Below are positions 18,901-25,893 of a stretch of DNA of 64,000 nucleotides, piece by piece. Under the pieces are notes generated by a model. It saw only the letters and a list, made by a program, of their open reading frames with translations. It ran no database searches and was not told where the DNA came from. Position 1 is the stretch's first letter. Every line of letters begins with the position of its first letter. Position numbers and translations under genes: made by a program. Source of the DNA: Tautonia sp040717455 (GTDB taxonomy: Bacteria; Planctomycetota; Planctomycetia; Isosphaerales; Isosphaeraceae); NCBI RefSeq assembly GCF_040717455.1, contig NZ_JBFEFH010000013.1, positions 113,512-177,511 of the forward strand. The letters run 5' to 3'.

Positions 18901-19514
18901 AAGCCCCGGCGGCGGGAGAAGTCGACCGACCGGTCCAGGTGCTCGGCCTGGACGTGATAGCCGTTGTTCTGGATCTCGACGAAGACGTGCTCGGGGCCGA
19001 AGATGCGTTGATACCAGGCGACGAGCTTCTCGGCCTCCTCGACGCGGTCGTTGAGGATCAGGTCGGAATACTCGGAGGAGACGCAGCCGGTCAGGCAGGT
19101 GAGCCCCTCGGCGTGACGTTCGAGGATCTCGTGGTCGATCCGGGGCTTGTAGTAATACCCCTCCAGGAAGGCGAGCGACGAGAGGCGGATCAGGTTGCGG
19201 AACCCCTCGCCGGTGCGGGCGAGCAGGGTCAGGTGGAAGTAGTGCTTCTTCTTCTGGACCCCGCCGGCGGTGCGGTCGGTCCGGTGGCGGGGGGCGACGT
19301 ACGCCTCCATGCCGACGATCGGCTTGATGCCGGCGGCCTTCGACTCGCGGAGGAACTCGACGGCCCCGTACAGGTTGCCGTGGTCGGTCAGCGCGAGCGA
19401 CTCCATGCCCAGGGCCTTGGCCCGACGGGTCAGCTCGGGCAGTCGGGAGCCGCCGTCGAGCAGGCTGTAGTGGCTGTGGCAGTGCAGGTGGACGAAGGGC
19501 GGGGCGCTGGGCAT
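15966..19514 (-). CDS. dnaE: DNA polymerase III subunit alpha
   Basis: This 1182-residue protein is a normal-length replicative polymerase of the DnaE1 type. It opens with the PHP domain motif FVHLHCHSHYSLLDGG, continues through the palm with the catalytic acidic motif PDIDIDLCQERR, and has the fingers and helix-hairpin-helix region (FGLGSIKGVGFKAVE) followed by a C-terminal OB-fold (VRNVQKSRSGLTRMAKLSVE). The ATG at 19514 is chosen because MPSAPPFVHLHCH is the conserved beginning; the 68 in-frame codons upstream are Pro/Arg-rich. It catalyses chromosomal DNA synthesis as part of the holoenzyme. It is monocistronic and convergent with the oxygenase gene. Confidence 0.98.
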   Translation of the reverse strand: MPSAPPFVHLHCHSHYSLLDGGSRLPELTRRAKALGMESLALTDHGNLYGAVEFLRESKAAGIKPIVGMEAYVAPRHRTDRTAGGVQKKKHYFHLTLLARTGEGFRNLIRLSSLAFLEGYYYKPRIDHEILERHAEGLTCLTGCVSSEYSDLILNDRVEEAEKLVAWYQRIFGPEHVFVEIQNNGYHVQAEHLDRSVDFSRRRGFPLVATSDAHYLTREDAESHDVLLCVSSGKTFDDPTRLKFDSQEYFVRSPEEMSAAMPGLDEALTLTQRIAESVEPNYESFGLGKRCFPAFDPPQGKTPDEYLREVCEDGLRERFGDTIPPEAQERLDHELGIIARMGFSAYFLIVWDFVRYAHEQGIPTTARGSACGALVAYALKLSHVDPLTYDLLFERFLDPNRSEAPDIDIDLCQERRYEVIEYVRKKYGGDNVAQIGTFGTLKAKAAMTDVGRALGIPLAKVETVKKLVPNVLNITLDEALKKEPALRAEADRDPDIGRMIEFSRRLEGTVRNVGTHAAGVVIADRPLRDLCPLQKIPNKDKSKEVVSTQWDMGDVEKAGLLKVDFLGLRNLTSLAAAIKMINERHPDNPVDLDALPLDDPETFALLQRGETKGVFQLESAGIRDLLIKMKPDRFADIIATNALYRPGPLNGGMVDSYVNRKHGREAADYPHPVMKDVLEETYGIMVYQEQVMRILNRLGGIELSKAYATIKAISKKKTDVIAAGREAFMNGAVERGLEKAKAKEIFDLIEFFGGYGFNKSHSTAYALVAYQTAYLKTHYPTEYMAAVLTSEMDGSEREKFFVEHIDDCRRMGLAVLPPNVNEGVVGFRPADEAKTIHFGLGSIKGVGFKAVETIIEARHTGGPFTSLDDFCERVPSKEVGQGVTEILIKAGAFDTLGARRSQLLAVLPRAVQGGQARQEDRKRGQKSLFDAFDAAVAVAEPETIVTSLPDVPELSDAERLAEEKKVLGFYMSSHPLARHEALIEAFRTHTVAQLGELPDKVEVVLGGILAGVKVRNVQKSRSGLTRMAKLSVEDLTGSTPAMLWPEEFAKQQDLVRDDLICFVRGQLSRQREPAELIVSRIIPIERAGAELCRGLVVRLNKGAHGAQELDRLGRVLGQYQGNLEVYFEVFGLPNAHRAIFRAGAAWRVRHDDALIAALESTVGAGNVFLLGNRGAAAPPSMG

Positions 19515-20098
19515 CTCGCTCTCCTCGGGCGGATCGCGGTCTCGGACTTCGGGGGGCCGGGCGGGCGGGCGGACGGGCAGGCCCTCGGCTCGGTCGGGCA
19601 GGGGGGCAACGCGGGCCGATCGACGGCACGTCGGCCCCAATCTACTGTACCGACGAACACACAAGAGTGTACCGAAAAATCCGAGGCCCGGCCAGGCGCA
19701 CGGACGTGTCGCGGGCACGCCCGTCCAGTCCCATCGTACTCGGTATCGGCTCGTCGGCCCGGCCAGCTTCGGGAAGCTCGCGGCGAGGGGTGCGGATCAT
19801 CGCGATGGGGGAGGATCGCGCGGGCCTGGGAGGGCGGGCGATCCGGCGGGGCGGGCGGGGAAGGCAGGCCGCTCCGCGGGCCGAGGTCAGCCCCAAGGCG
19901 GCGAATCGGGGGTTCTGGGCGTGTCAGCCAGGCAGAGTGGGGCGGACGCCGGCCAGGTCATGCATGGCCCCTGGCGAGCTGCGTTGGTCGATCGGCGGTG
20001 TCGGGTCGGGCGAGGCTGGTCGCGCCGCGCCGCGTCGCGGTCGGGCCGGGCGTGGCCGGAGCCACGCCACGGGTCGACCGGAATTGCAACAGGAGCGA
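19515..20098. other. 584-bp gene-free region upstream of dnaE
   Basis: This stretch must hold the dnaE promoter. On the dnaE strand, CGGTACA occurs twice about 20 bp apart near 19650-19675, with TACAGT as a possible -10, but no convincing -35 was found. Open frames across it show the composition of GC shadow and were not called. Confidence 0.5.
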
Positions 20099-20404
20099 TC
20101 AGACCGAAACCAGTTCGGCCTCCTGCTCGGCGGCCACCGTCTCGCTTCCGGGCGTCTCGTCGTCCGAGTCTCCCTTGCCGAGGCCCTGGACCAGGGCGCC
20201 CAGTTGGAGCGCGAGCAAGCGATCCGAAGGGGTCTGGCAGCGGAGCAGTTCGAGGAACGCCTCGGCCCCGATGATCACCGCCTTGGGCTTGCTGTGGATG
20301 GTCAGGACGTAGCGACTGTCATTGTCTTCGAGGGTTTCGAGGACCTTCGGCAGGTCTCGGTGCAGCTCGCGGCTGCCGATGAAACGAACGCGGGATTGGG
20401 GCAT
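20099..20404 (-). CDS. Orphan YefM/Phd-type antitoxin-like protein
   Basis: The 101-residue protein matches the Phd/YefM antitoxin plan: an N-terminal SRELHRDLPKVLETLE helix followed by the strand-turn SRYVLTIHSKPKAVIIGAEA and a FLELL helix. The C-terminal 40 residues are acidic and probably disordered, as in antitoxins whose tail wraps a toxin. No toxin (RelE, Doc or PIN type) is encoded next to it: dnaE lies downstream after 584 bp and a kinase gene lies upstream. It has its own readable promoter with a palindrome between -35 and -10 (20507-20535), which fits autorepression. It may be a solitary DNA-binding regulator rather than half of a toxin-antitoxin pair. Confidence 0.72.
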   Translation of the reverse strand: MPQSRVRFIGSRELHRDLPKVLETLEDNDSRYVLTIHSKPKAVIIGAEAFLELLRCQTPSDRLLALQLGALVQGLGKGDSDDETPGSETVAAEQEAELVSV

Positions 20405-20487
20405 GTCTTCCTCTGTTGCCGTTAAGTGGCCATGAGACGGCCAGGGGCGGAACGTCCGCGTAAGAGCGGAGTGGACGCTCCTTCGAC

Positions 20488-20502
20488 CTCGCGATATGCG
20501 AG
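20488..20502. repeat. Small palindrome at the start of the antitoxin-like transcript
   Basis: CTCGC-GATAT-GCGAG, with 5-bp arms, lies just downstream of the -10 at 20507-20512 on the minus strand. It could be a second operator half-site or a leader hairpin. Confidence 0.4.
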
Positions 20503-20506
20503 TTGA

Positions 20507-20535
20507 ATCGTATCGAACGCCCCCCGGGGCGTCAA
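20507..20535 (-). promoter_or_regulatory. Promoter with internal palindromic operator for the antitoxin-like gene
   Basis: On the minus strand TTGACG (20530-20535) and TACGAT (20507-20512) are separated by exactly 17 bp, a good sigma-70-type promoter. The spacer is largely filled by the palindrome ACGCCCC-CC-GGGGCGT (20517-20532), placed where a bound repressor would block polymerase. The leader to the ATG at 20404 would be about 95 nt. The palindrome could also act as a weak terminator for the upstream kinase gene ending at 20582. Confidence 0.6.
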
Positions 20536-20581
20536 TCGAGTCTGGGGCGAAGTTTCGAGACTTTCTCGGAAATTGATCGCT

Positions 20582-22528
20582 TCAAGGCCGGGCACGGGGA
20601 GCGTCGGGGGGTTCGTCCCCCCGATCGCGATCGGGGTCGCGACCCTCGCGCGTCGTGTCCGGTGCGTCGGGCGAGATGGGCAAATCAGATGCCTCCGTCC
20701 CCGGCTCGGATCGAGATTCCGGATCGCCCGGGGGCGGGGGGGGATCGTCGGCGGGGTCCGAAGCGTCGGCGGCGGCCGGCCCGTCCTCATCCTCGGCCTC
20801 GCCCAGTTGGTCGAGTGCCACCTGGGCGTTGGCGATGAGCTGGAGGAATTCGCGGTCCCCCTGGGCCGGCGTCGCGTAAGACGTGATCAATTGATGAAGC
20901 TGGGCGCGGGCCGGATCGAGCAGGCCGTTGCGTTCGTTGATGAGTGCCTGCTGATACAAGTTCAGGGCGATTTGTTTCTGCTCGCGGAGCGCGTCGATCT
21001 GCTCCTGCCAGCGCCGCTGGCCGAGCAGGAACCAACCCCGTTCTTCCGGGTCGTTGCGGCGCGCCAGTTCCTGGGTGAACCGCTGCCAGCGGGCCGCGAT
21101 CAGGGCGTGCTGCTCCAGGCGTTCGAACGGGACGATGTCCGACAACACGGTCTTATAAAGGGCCTCGACCGGGCGGTCGGCGCGGGGGCGGCCCAGGGGG
21201 GTCGGGCTGGCGAGCTGCACGGCGCGGCCCTCGGCCTCGTCCAGGGCGATCCGGTCGCGCCAATCGGCGAATTGATCGCCGTAGGGGTGGTCGGGGAAGC
21301 GCCGCTCGATCGGCTCGACCGCCTCGCTGAAGGCCCGTTTCCAGTCGGGGCGGCTGTCGGACTGCATCAAGGTCTCGGCCCGGGCGTAGAGCGTCTCCAT
21401 GCTCGGCGGCCACATCAAGTACGTGACCAGGCCGATCAGGGCGACGAGGGCCAGGGCGAGGCCGCCGGTCTCGAGCAGCCGTCGGCGCCTCGTGTCCGGA
21501 TCCACCTCCTCGGCGGCGGCCCGGGCCCTGGCTTTTGCCTTGGCCCTGGCCTTGGGCTTCGAGACACTCCGAGGGCGAGGATCGTTCCCGGTGGGGGCCG
21601 AGCTGTCGCCGTTGTTCGAGAGCAGGACGGTGCCGCCCTCATTGGCCACCCTGGCCCGGGCGCGATCGAAGACCATCTCGACCCGATCGCCCCGGCGGTG
21701 CCGCTCACGGAGTTCTTCGAGCTGGTAGGCCACCTGCGCGGCGTCCCAGGCCCGGTCGCTCGGGGTCTTGGACATCAGGCGGACGACCAGGTCGTCGAGG
21801 GCCCGGGGGATCTCCGGGTTCTTCTCGCTCGGCCGGGGGGGAGGGGTGTTCAGGTGGGCCTGCATCAGGATGACGGGCGAGTTGCCGGCGAACGGCGTCT
21901 GGCCGGTGAGCATCTGATAGAGCAGGCAGCCGAGGGCGTAGAGGTCGGTCCAGTGGCTGATCGGCATCTTGCCGTGGATCTGCTCGGGGGCCATGTAGGC
22001 CACGGTGCCGAGCGTCCGGCCGGTCTTGGTCAGGTCGGTCGTGGCGTCGAGGTCCTTGGCGATCCCGAAGTCGGTCAGCTTGATCTGCCCGTCCTTCGTC
22101 AGCATCAGGTTCGACGGCTTCAGGTCGCGGTGGACGACCTGATGCTCGTGGGCGAACTGCAGCGCCTGGCAGAGCTGGATGCCCAGCTCGACCACCTCGT
22201 CCCAGGGCAGGAACCCGCGCCGCTCGATGACCGAGTCGAGCGGCTCCCCCTCGACGAACTCCATCGCGTAGTAGTAGATGCCCTGGGCCTTGCCGTGGGC
22301 GTAGTAGCGGACGATGTTCGGGTGCCGCAGCTGGGCCAGCAGCTCCGACTCGCGCTGGAACCGCTTCAGGGCGTTGTCCCGGGCGAGATACTCGGCCGAG
22401 ATGACCTTCACCGCCGCGGTGCGCGTGCGGCCGTCCTTGAGGTGACGGGTGGCCTTGAAGACCTCCCCCATCGCCCCGGCACCAATCTTGCTCTCGATCT
22501 GGAACGAGCCGAGCCGCTGGCCGATCAT
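20582..22528 (-). CDS. Membrane-anchored Ser/Thr protein kinase
   Basis: The 648-residue protein has an N-terminal Hanks-type kinase domain at residues 8 to about 275: glycine loop IGAGAMGEV, Lys41 in AAVKVI, HRDLKPSN with Asp135, DFG at 153-155 and APE at 180-182. A basic, Ala/Lys/Arg-rich linker (about 320-350) leads to one transmembrane helix at about 353-373. An extracytoplasmic part with helical repeats follows (to about 570), and a low-complexity Asp/Pro-rich acidic tail closes the protein. There are no PASTA repeats. I chose the ATG at 22528 (MIGQRLGSFQIESKIG), the standard start just before the kinase fold; frames extending upstream cross a tandem repeat array and are not credible. 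Confidence 0.93.
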   Translation of the reverse strand: MIGQRLGSFQIESKIGAGAMGEVFKATRHLKDGRTRTAAVKVISAEYLARDNALKRFQRESELLAQLRHPNIVRYYAHGKAQGIYYYAMEFVEGEPLDSVIERRGFLPWDEVVELGIQLCQALQFAHEHQVVHRDLKPSNLMLTKDGQIKLTDFGIAKDLDATTDLTKTGRTLGTVAYMAPEQIHGKMPISHWTDLYALGCLLYQMLTGQTPFAGNSPVILMQAHLNTPPPRPSEKNPEIPRALDDLVVRLMSKTPSDRAWDAAQVAYQLEELRERHRRGDRVEMVFDRARARVANEGGTVLLSNNGDSSAPTGNDPRPRSVSKPKARAKAKARARAAAEEVDPDTRRRRLLETGGLALALVALIGLVTYLMWPPSMETLYARAETLMQSDSRPDWKRAFSEAVEPIERRFPDHPYGDQFADWRDRIALDEAEGRAVQLASPTPLGRPRADRPVEALYKTVLSDIVPFERLEQHALIAARWQRFTQELARRNDPEERGWFLLGQRRWQEQIDALREQKQIALNLYQQALINERNGLLDPARAQLHQLITSYATPAQGDREFLQLIANAQVALDQLGEAEDEDGPAAADASDPADDPPPPPGDPESRSEPGTEASDLPISPDAPDTTREGRDPDRDRGDEPPDAPRARP

Positions 22529-22625
22529 GGAAACGAGACCTGTCGCGATCGAAGCGAGGGTCGGACGGCGAAGACCTCCGGGTCGCTTCCCTGCGCGCAC
22601 GATTCCCCGAATGTCGTCAGGACTC

Positions 22626-22631
22626 AGTATA
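22626..22631 (-). promoter_or_regulatory. Candidate -10 element of the kinase promoter
   Basis: On the minus strand TATACT matches TATAAT at five of six bases, rare in this GC-rich sequence, and lies about 100 bp upstream of the kinase ATG. No -35 hexamer is seen at 16-18 bp, which suggests an activator-dependent promoter if it is used at all. Confidence 0.35.
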
Positions 22632-22821
22632 ACGGGAAATCGAGCCCGGGAGCGACACCCTGGGCCGAGAATTTCCCGGACGAGGGCGCTCGGGATCGGC
22701 GGGACGGAGGCTTCAGGACCGCTCGGAAGGCCGACCGGTCCCGGTTCGGCATCTCCGGCCACCGCTCGCCGGGCGTCGTCAGCACGAGCGTCCAGGGGCC
22801 GATCCCCCTTGATCCGGGCCG

Positions 22822-23320
22822 GGTGCGCGGTTCGGTGCGCGGCCTCGTGCGCCCTTCGGTGCGCCTGAAGGCAATTGCGGAGGTGGTCTTCGGAGCACGA
22901 CTTACGTCCGATTCGGCCGTTCGTTTCGGGAATCGACCGCGGCGGGTCGATCCGCAATCTCGACGGCCGAAGGTCGGCGGTCCGCGTACCGGCAGGCGAG
23001 CCAGGAGGAGCCGAGATGCTGGGAACGGTGCGCCGGCCCTTAGAGGGACCGGTGCGCCGAGAGGCAATCGCGGAACCCCTTCGCCATGCTTGACTTCGAG
23101 CCGAATGGGACGTTCGTTTCGGGAATCGTGCGCACCAAGGGGGCGCGAGGAGTCGCCGTCTGAGGAGGAGCCACCGATCGGACGAAGGGCACAGGAAGGC
23201 GCGGACCGGGTGAGCCGGCCGGTGCGCGGGGCGTGCGCGGTCCGGTGCGCCTGGGCCAAATCGCGAAGGTTGATTCATGGGAAGAAGTTACGTCAATAAA
23301 GCCGTTTCGTTTCGGGAATC
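22822..23320. repeat. Three-unit 193-bp tandem repeat array with two conserved blocks
   Basis: The 15-mer TTCGTTTCGGGAATC occurs at 22920-22934, 23113-23127 and 23306-23320, at exactly 193-bp spacing both times. Each copy is preceded by GGTGCGCC starting exactly 62 bp upstream (22858, 23051, 23244). Upstream of that, further GGTGCGC or GTGCGC words recur at about 12-bp phasing (for example 22822, 22834, 23221, 23233). Sequence between the blocks has diverged, including internal indels, but block spacing is preserved. A fourth 15-mer copy in the same orientation lies at 63832-63846, with GGTGCGCC 108 bp upstream. I do not recognise the element. Confidence 0.85.
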
Positions 23321-23377
23321 AGGTCGGAGATCCAGGCGCTTCGGACTCGAATCGTCGGCGGCCGAGAGACGAACGAC

Positions 23378-23401
23378 TTCTTGCAAACATGAATGCAAGA
23401 A
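23378..23401. repeat. AT-richer inverted repeat downstream of the four-helix membrane protein gene
   Basis: TTCTTGCA (23378-23385) and TGCAAGAA (23394-23401) form a perfect 8-bp inverted repeat with an 8-nt loop. An overlapping pair AAACAT/ATGTTT makes an alternative pairing. It may be a terminator for the leftward gene ending at 23544, or an operator. Confidence 0.45.
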
Positions 23402-23543
23402 TGTTTGACGAAAGGGAAGCCAGGTCGGGCGGAAAACTGCCTCGACAAGATCATCGGGAAATCGCCGATCGGCAGTCACTTTGAATTGGGAAAACGATGA
23501 GGGGGGAGGGGGCCGTCGGCGAGAAAGGGGGGCGGGGGGGCGT

Positions 23544-24128
23544 TCAGCGCGGCGTCTCCCGTGGACCTGAGTCCGCGTCGGTGCGTCGGCCGGCGTCTCG
23601 GACGACGAGGACCAGCCAGACGACGGGGCTGAGTGCGCCGAAGACGAGGCCGGCGGTCAGGATCAGCCAGGCCAGGATGAGGGCGAAGCGGAGGCTCGCC
23701 AGGATGAAGGCCGCGGCGGCGACCACCCCGCAGAGCGACCCGATCGAGAGGCGGGGGGGCAGGCCGAGGGGTTCGGACAGGCGTTGCGCGACGGCGACCG
23801 ACGCGGCGAGCATCGCCGCGATGATCGCCAGGTCGGCGGCCAGGGCCACGGGGGAGAACCACCCGGGAGGGCTTCCCGGCGGGGCCATCACGCGGGGCAC
23901 GCTCCGGTACTCGAAGGGGAAGCCATAGATGGCGGCGTCCTCCTTGCCGAGGTTGCCGTCGATCGTGAATAGCACTCCCACGGCCATGCCCACCCAGATC
24001 AGGGCGAAGCAGCCGAGCGGCCCGGGCCATCGTACTCGCGATCGCGATTGCGAGCGATCGGCCCGGATCGAGGTCTCGGGCGCCTCGAACGGGTTGGCCC
24101 GGTCAGGGCCTGGTGGACGGGATTGCAT
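23544..24128 (-). CDS. Small polytopic membrane protein of unknown function
   Basis: The 194-residue protein begins MQSRPPGPDRANPFEAPETS, a Pro-rich cytosolic leader. It then has about four hydrophobic helices: GCFALIWVGMAVGVLFTI, ALAADLAIIAAMLAASVAVA, and two in the last third (SLCGVVAAAAFILASLRFAL and LILTAGLVFGALSPVVWLVL). The N-terminal NPFEAP wording followed by a few helices is common in planctomycete membrane proteins of unknown role. It is divergent from the PadR/HAAS-like pair, with a shared 306-bp regulatory region, and could be under PadR control; that is inference. Confidence 0.7.
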   Translation of the reverse strand: MQSRPPGPDRANPFEAPETSIRADRSQSRSRVRWPGPLGCFALIWVGMAVGVLFTIDGNLGKEDAAIYGFPFEYRSVPRVMAPPGSPPGWFSPVALAADLAIIAAMLAASVAVAQRLSEPLGLPPRLSIGSLCGVVAAAAFILASLRFALILAWLILTAGLVFGALSPVVWLVLVVRDAGRRTDADSGPRETPR

Positions 24129-24434
24129 CGGTGATTCTCGTTGCGTGGAACGGTCAGAGGTTCCATCACGGTGTACCTGGAGGAGACCCGTGCCGCCAGC
24201 CTCGGCCCCGGCACGGGTTCGAAGACGAACCCGCGGCCCCCGAACGATGGCCCCGATGGCCATCGATCCGGGCAATTCGGGATCACTCGGCTTCGCCCCC
24301 GCGGACGCCCTGGAGGAAGGCGTCGGAGGAGGGGACAAGCTCGGATCGCGGGTTTCGGGTTTCCCACGGGCCTTGACAGGGCGGGCCGGGCCGGTACTCT
24401 GTGGTGCGTAGTAGCGAACAGGGAGGGGATGGGG
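24129..24434. promoter_or_regulatory. Divergent regulatory region, membrane protein gene / padR-like gene
   Basis: The 306-bp gap contains an inverted repeat TGGAAC-8-GTTCCA (24146-24165) close to the leftward start and a sigma-70-like promoter for the PadR gene (24373-24400). A PadR dimer acting at the inverted repeat is possible but not shown. Confidence 0.45.
24373..24400 (+). promoter_or_regulatory. Promoter of the padR-like gene
   Basis: A perfect TTGACA (24373-24378) is followed after 16 bp by TACTCT (24395-24400), three matches to TATAAT. The predicted start site near 24407 leaves a leader of about 28 nt containing the GGAGG at 24422-24426. Confidence 0.45.
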
Positions 24435-24779
24435 ATGGATCGGTGGGAGACGCAGGTCCGGCGGGGGTTGGTGGAGCTGGCCGTGCTGGCGGCGGCGGCC
24501 CGGGGGGAGACCTACGGGTATCGCGTGGTCGAGCAGCTCGGGAGCCTGCCGGGCCTGGCGCTGACCGAGAGCACGGTCTATCCGGCCCTGACGAGGCTCG
24601 CCCGTGAGGGGCTGCTCGCGGTCCGGGTCGAGCCGTCCCCCGCCGGCCCCCCGAGGCGCTACTACCGCCTGACGGACGACGGCCGAGGCCGGCTCGGACG
24701 GATGGCGGACTCCTGGCGATCGCTGACCGAGTCCCTCAACCTCCTCCTGGAACCGGGGGGGAAGGAGCCCTTGGAATGA
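24435..24779 (+). CDS. PadR-family transcriptional regulator
   Basis: The 114-residue protein shows the PadR winged-helix pattern: MDRWETQVRRGLVELAVLAA, GETYGYRVVEQL, LTESTVYPALTRLAREGLL and RRYYRLTDDGRGRL. Two ATGs lie 6 nt apart; the one at 24435 has the GGAGG (24422-24426) at normal distance, while that at 24429 is too close. PadR proteins are dimeric repressors that usually control membrane or efflux genes and often themselves. The gene overlaps the next one by 4 nt (ATGA at 24776-24779), so the two are translationally coupled. Confidence 0.92.
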   Translation: MDRWETQVRRGLVELAVLAAAARGETYGYRVVEQLGSLPGLALTESTVYPALTRLAREGLLAVRVEPSPAGPPRRYYRLTDDGRGRLGRMADSWRSLTESLNLLLEPGGKEPLE

Positions 24780-25393
24780 TGACCCTTGACGACGCGGGAC
24801 CGCTGACGCTCGACGCCTCGCTGCAGGGCCTGATCGACGCCCGGCTGGACACGATCGACCGGATGCTCGTGGGCCGGGTCCCCCGCGCCGACCGGCTGGC
24901 GATCGCCCGGGAGGTGGAGGCCCAGATCTTCGACCAGCTCGCCGGCCAGGCCCCCGACGGGATCGGCCGGGACGAGGTGCTCGCCGTGCTCGGCCGCCTC
25001 GACCCTCCCGAGGCCTACCTGCCCGAGGACGGCGAGGCCGGCCCGGTCGTTTCGGGACCGACCGGGATGAGGGTGCCTCCCAGGCCCATTCAGGCGCGAC
25101 GATCGGGCCAGGCGAGCGGGATTGTCGGCATCGTGGCATTAGTGGTCACGGCCCTCGGTACGGTCCTGAGCTTACCGGTCGCAGAGCTTTTCGGCTCCAG
25201 GTTGATCCTGTTCGCCGGTTTCTTCGGGTTCGGCTTCGTGGGGTTGTGCGCGGGGGGCACCGCGGTGGTCCTGGCCGCCTTCGCCCGCCTGCGCGACGGG
25301 TGGTCGATCTGCGGCCTGGTCACCGGGCTCCTGACCATCCTCTTCGGGATACTCGGCCTCGCCTTGGGGGTGTTATTCGCGCTCGGTTTCTGA
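24776..25393 (+). CDS. HAAS-like membrane protein, PadR partner
   Basis: The 205-residue protein has an N-terminal helical domain (about 15-90) with LDTIDRMLVGRVPRADRLAI and GRDEVLAVLGRLDPPEAYL, like the HAAS domains that follow padR genes in many bacteria. Residues about 115-205 hold three to four hydrophobic helices (IVGIVALVVTALGTVLSLPV, LILFAGFFGFGFVGLCAGGT, LVTGLLTILFGILGLALGVL). HAAS proteins are thought to be the membrane targets or sensors in PadR-controlled modules. The ATGA overlap with padR supports a two-gene operon, which ends in a GC-rich hairpin at 25402-25432. Confidence 0.78.
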   Translation: MMTLDDAGPLTLDASLQGLIDARLDTIDRMLVGRVPRADRLAIAREVEAQIFDQLAGQAPDGIGRDEVLAVLGRLDPPEAYLPEDGEAGPVVSGPTGMRVPPRPIQARRSGQASGIVGIVALVVTALGTVLSLPVAELFGSRLILFAGFFGFGFVGLCAGGTAVVLAAFARLRDGWSICGLVTGLLTILFGILGLALGVLFALGF

Positions 25394-25401
25394 TCGAAGC
25401 A

Positions 25402-25432
25402 AGCCCCGCCCCCGCCTTCCGGGGCGGGGGCT
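25402..25432 (+). terminator. Terminator hairpin after the PadR/HAAS-like operon
   Basis: AGCCCCGCCCC (25402-25412) pairs with GGGGCGGGGGCT (25421-25432) with one bulged G, 9 bp being perfect, around an 8-nt loop. It begins 8 bp after the stop. No T-tract follows. Confidence 0.6.
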
Positions 25433-25554
25433 CACGGTCGCCGACGGCCCCGCCGGGCGTTCCCTTCGGCCTCGTCGGGTTCGGAACACCAAGACTCTCC
25501 CCGAGACAAAGGGTGCCCCGGGATCGGACGACGCTTCTCATGAGGGGAGGCAAA

Positions 25555-25832
25555 GGGGATGATCGTCCGAGCAAGGGTGCCCCGGGTTCCGCCCCAGCGG
25601 ACCCCGGGATCCTCGGGCCCGGCGCCTCACCCGGGGTCCGCTGGCGCGGAACCCGGGCCACCCGGGATCCGTAGACACTTTTCATGATGATCGGAAGAGG
25701 GGATGATCGTCCGAGCAAGGGTGCCCCGGGTTCCGCCCCAGCGGACCCCGGGATCCTCGGGCCCGGCGTTTCACCCGGGGTCCGCTGCGCGGAACCCGGG
25801 CCATCCGAGCGTGGAAGCCAGGGAGAGCGAGC
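25555..25832. repeat. Upstream REP array of the transposase locus
   Basis: A 70-bp segment is exactly duplicated (25555-25624 and 25699-25768, 144 bp apart). Each copy holds a REP-like unit running GGGTGCCCCGGGTTCCGC to GACCCCGGGATCCTCGG, followed at once by a second, oppositely oriented unit (cccggggtccgctg...gcggaacccgggcca, 25630-25663 and 25774 to about 25806), the head-to-head layout of a REPIN. The same unit in reverse orientation forms the array downstream of the transposase at 26530-26854. Confidence 0.85.
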
Positions 25833-25893
25833 GAACGGAGGGGCGGTTGGCCCGGCCAATCGCAGAGGTTCTTGATTGAATGAGAGGGGTCCG

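Larger units (their letters stand above)
22529..23543. other. 1-kb gene-free region upstream of the kinase gene
   Basis: It contains a strong -10 element (22626-22631), a three-unit 193-bp tandem array (22822-23320) and an AT-richer stretch with an inverted repeat (23378-23401). Several open frames cross it, but none has domain-like sequence, a ribosome site or consistent codon bias. Confidence 0.7.

Noticed and set aside
15762..20312. Long plus-strand open frame opposite dnaE
   Set aside because: dnaE on the minus strand has every expected motif; the plus frame has no recognisable fold.
22624..23259. Possible 211-residue gene across the 193-bp repeats
   Set aside because: The translation consists of Arg/Pro/Thr repeats produced by GGTGCGC words; no ribosome site or domain is seen.
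20582..23278. Kinase reading frame extended to 898 residues
   Set aside because: The extra N-terminus runs through the repeat array and the -10 element; the kinase fold starts at the ATG at 22528.
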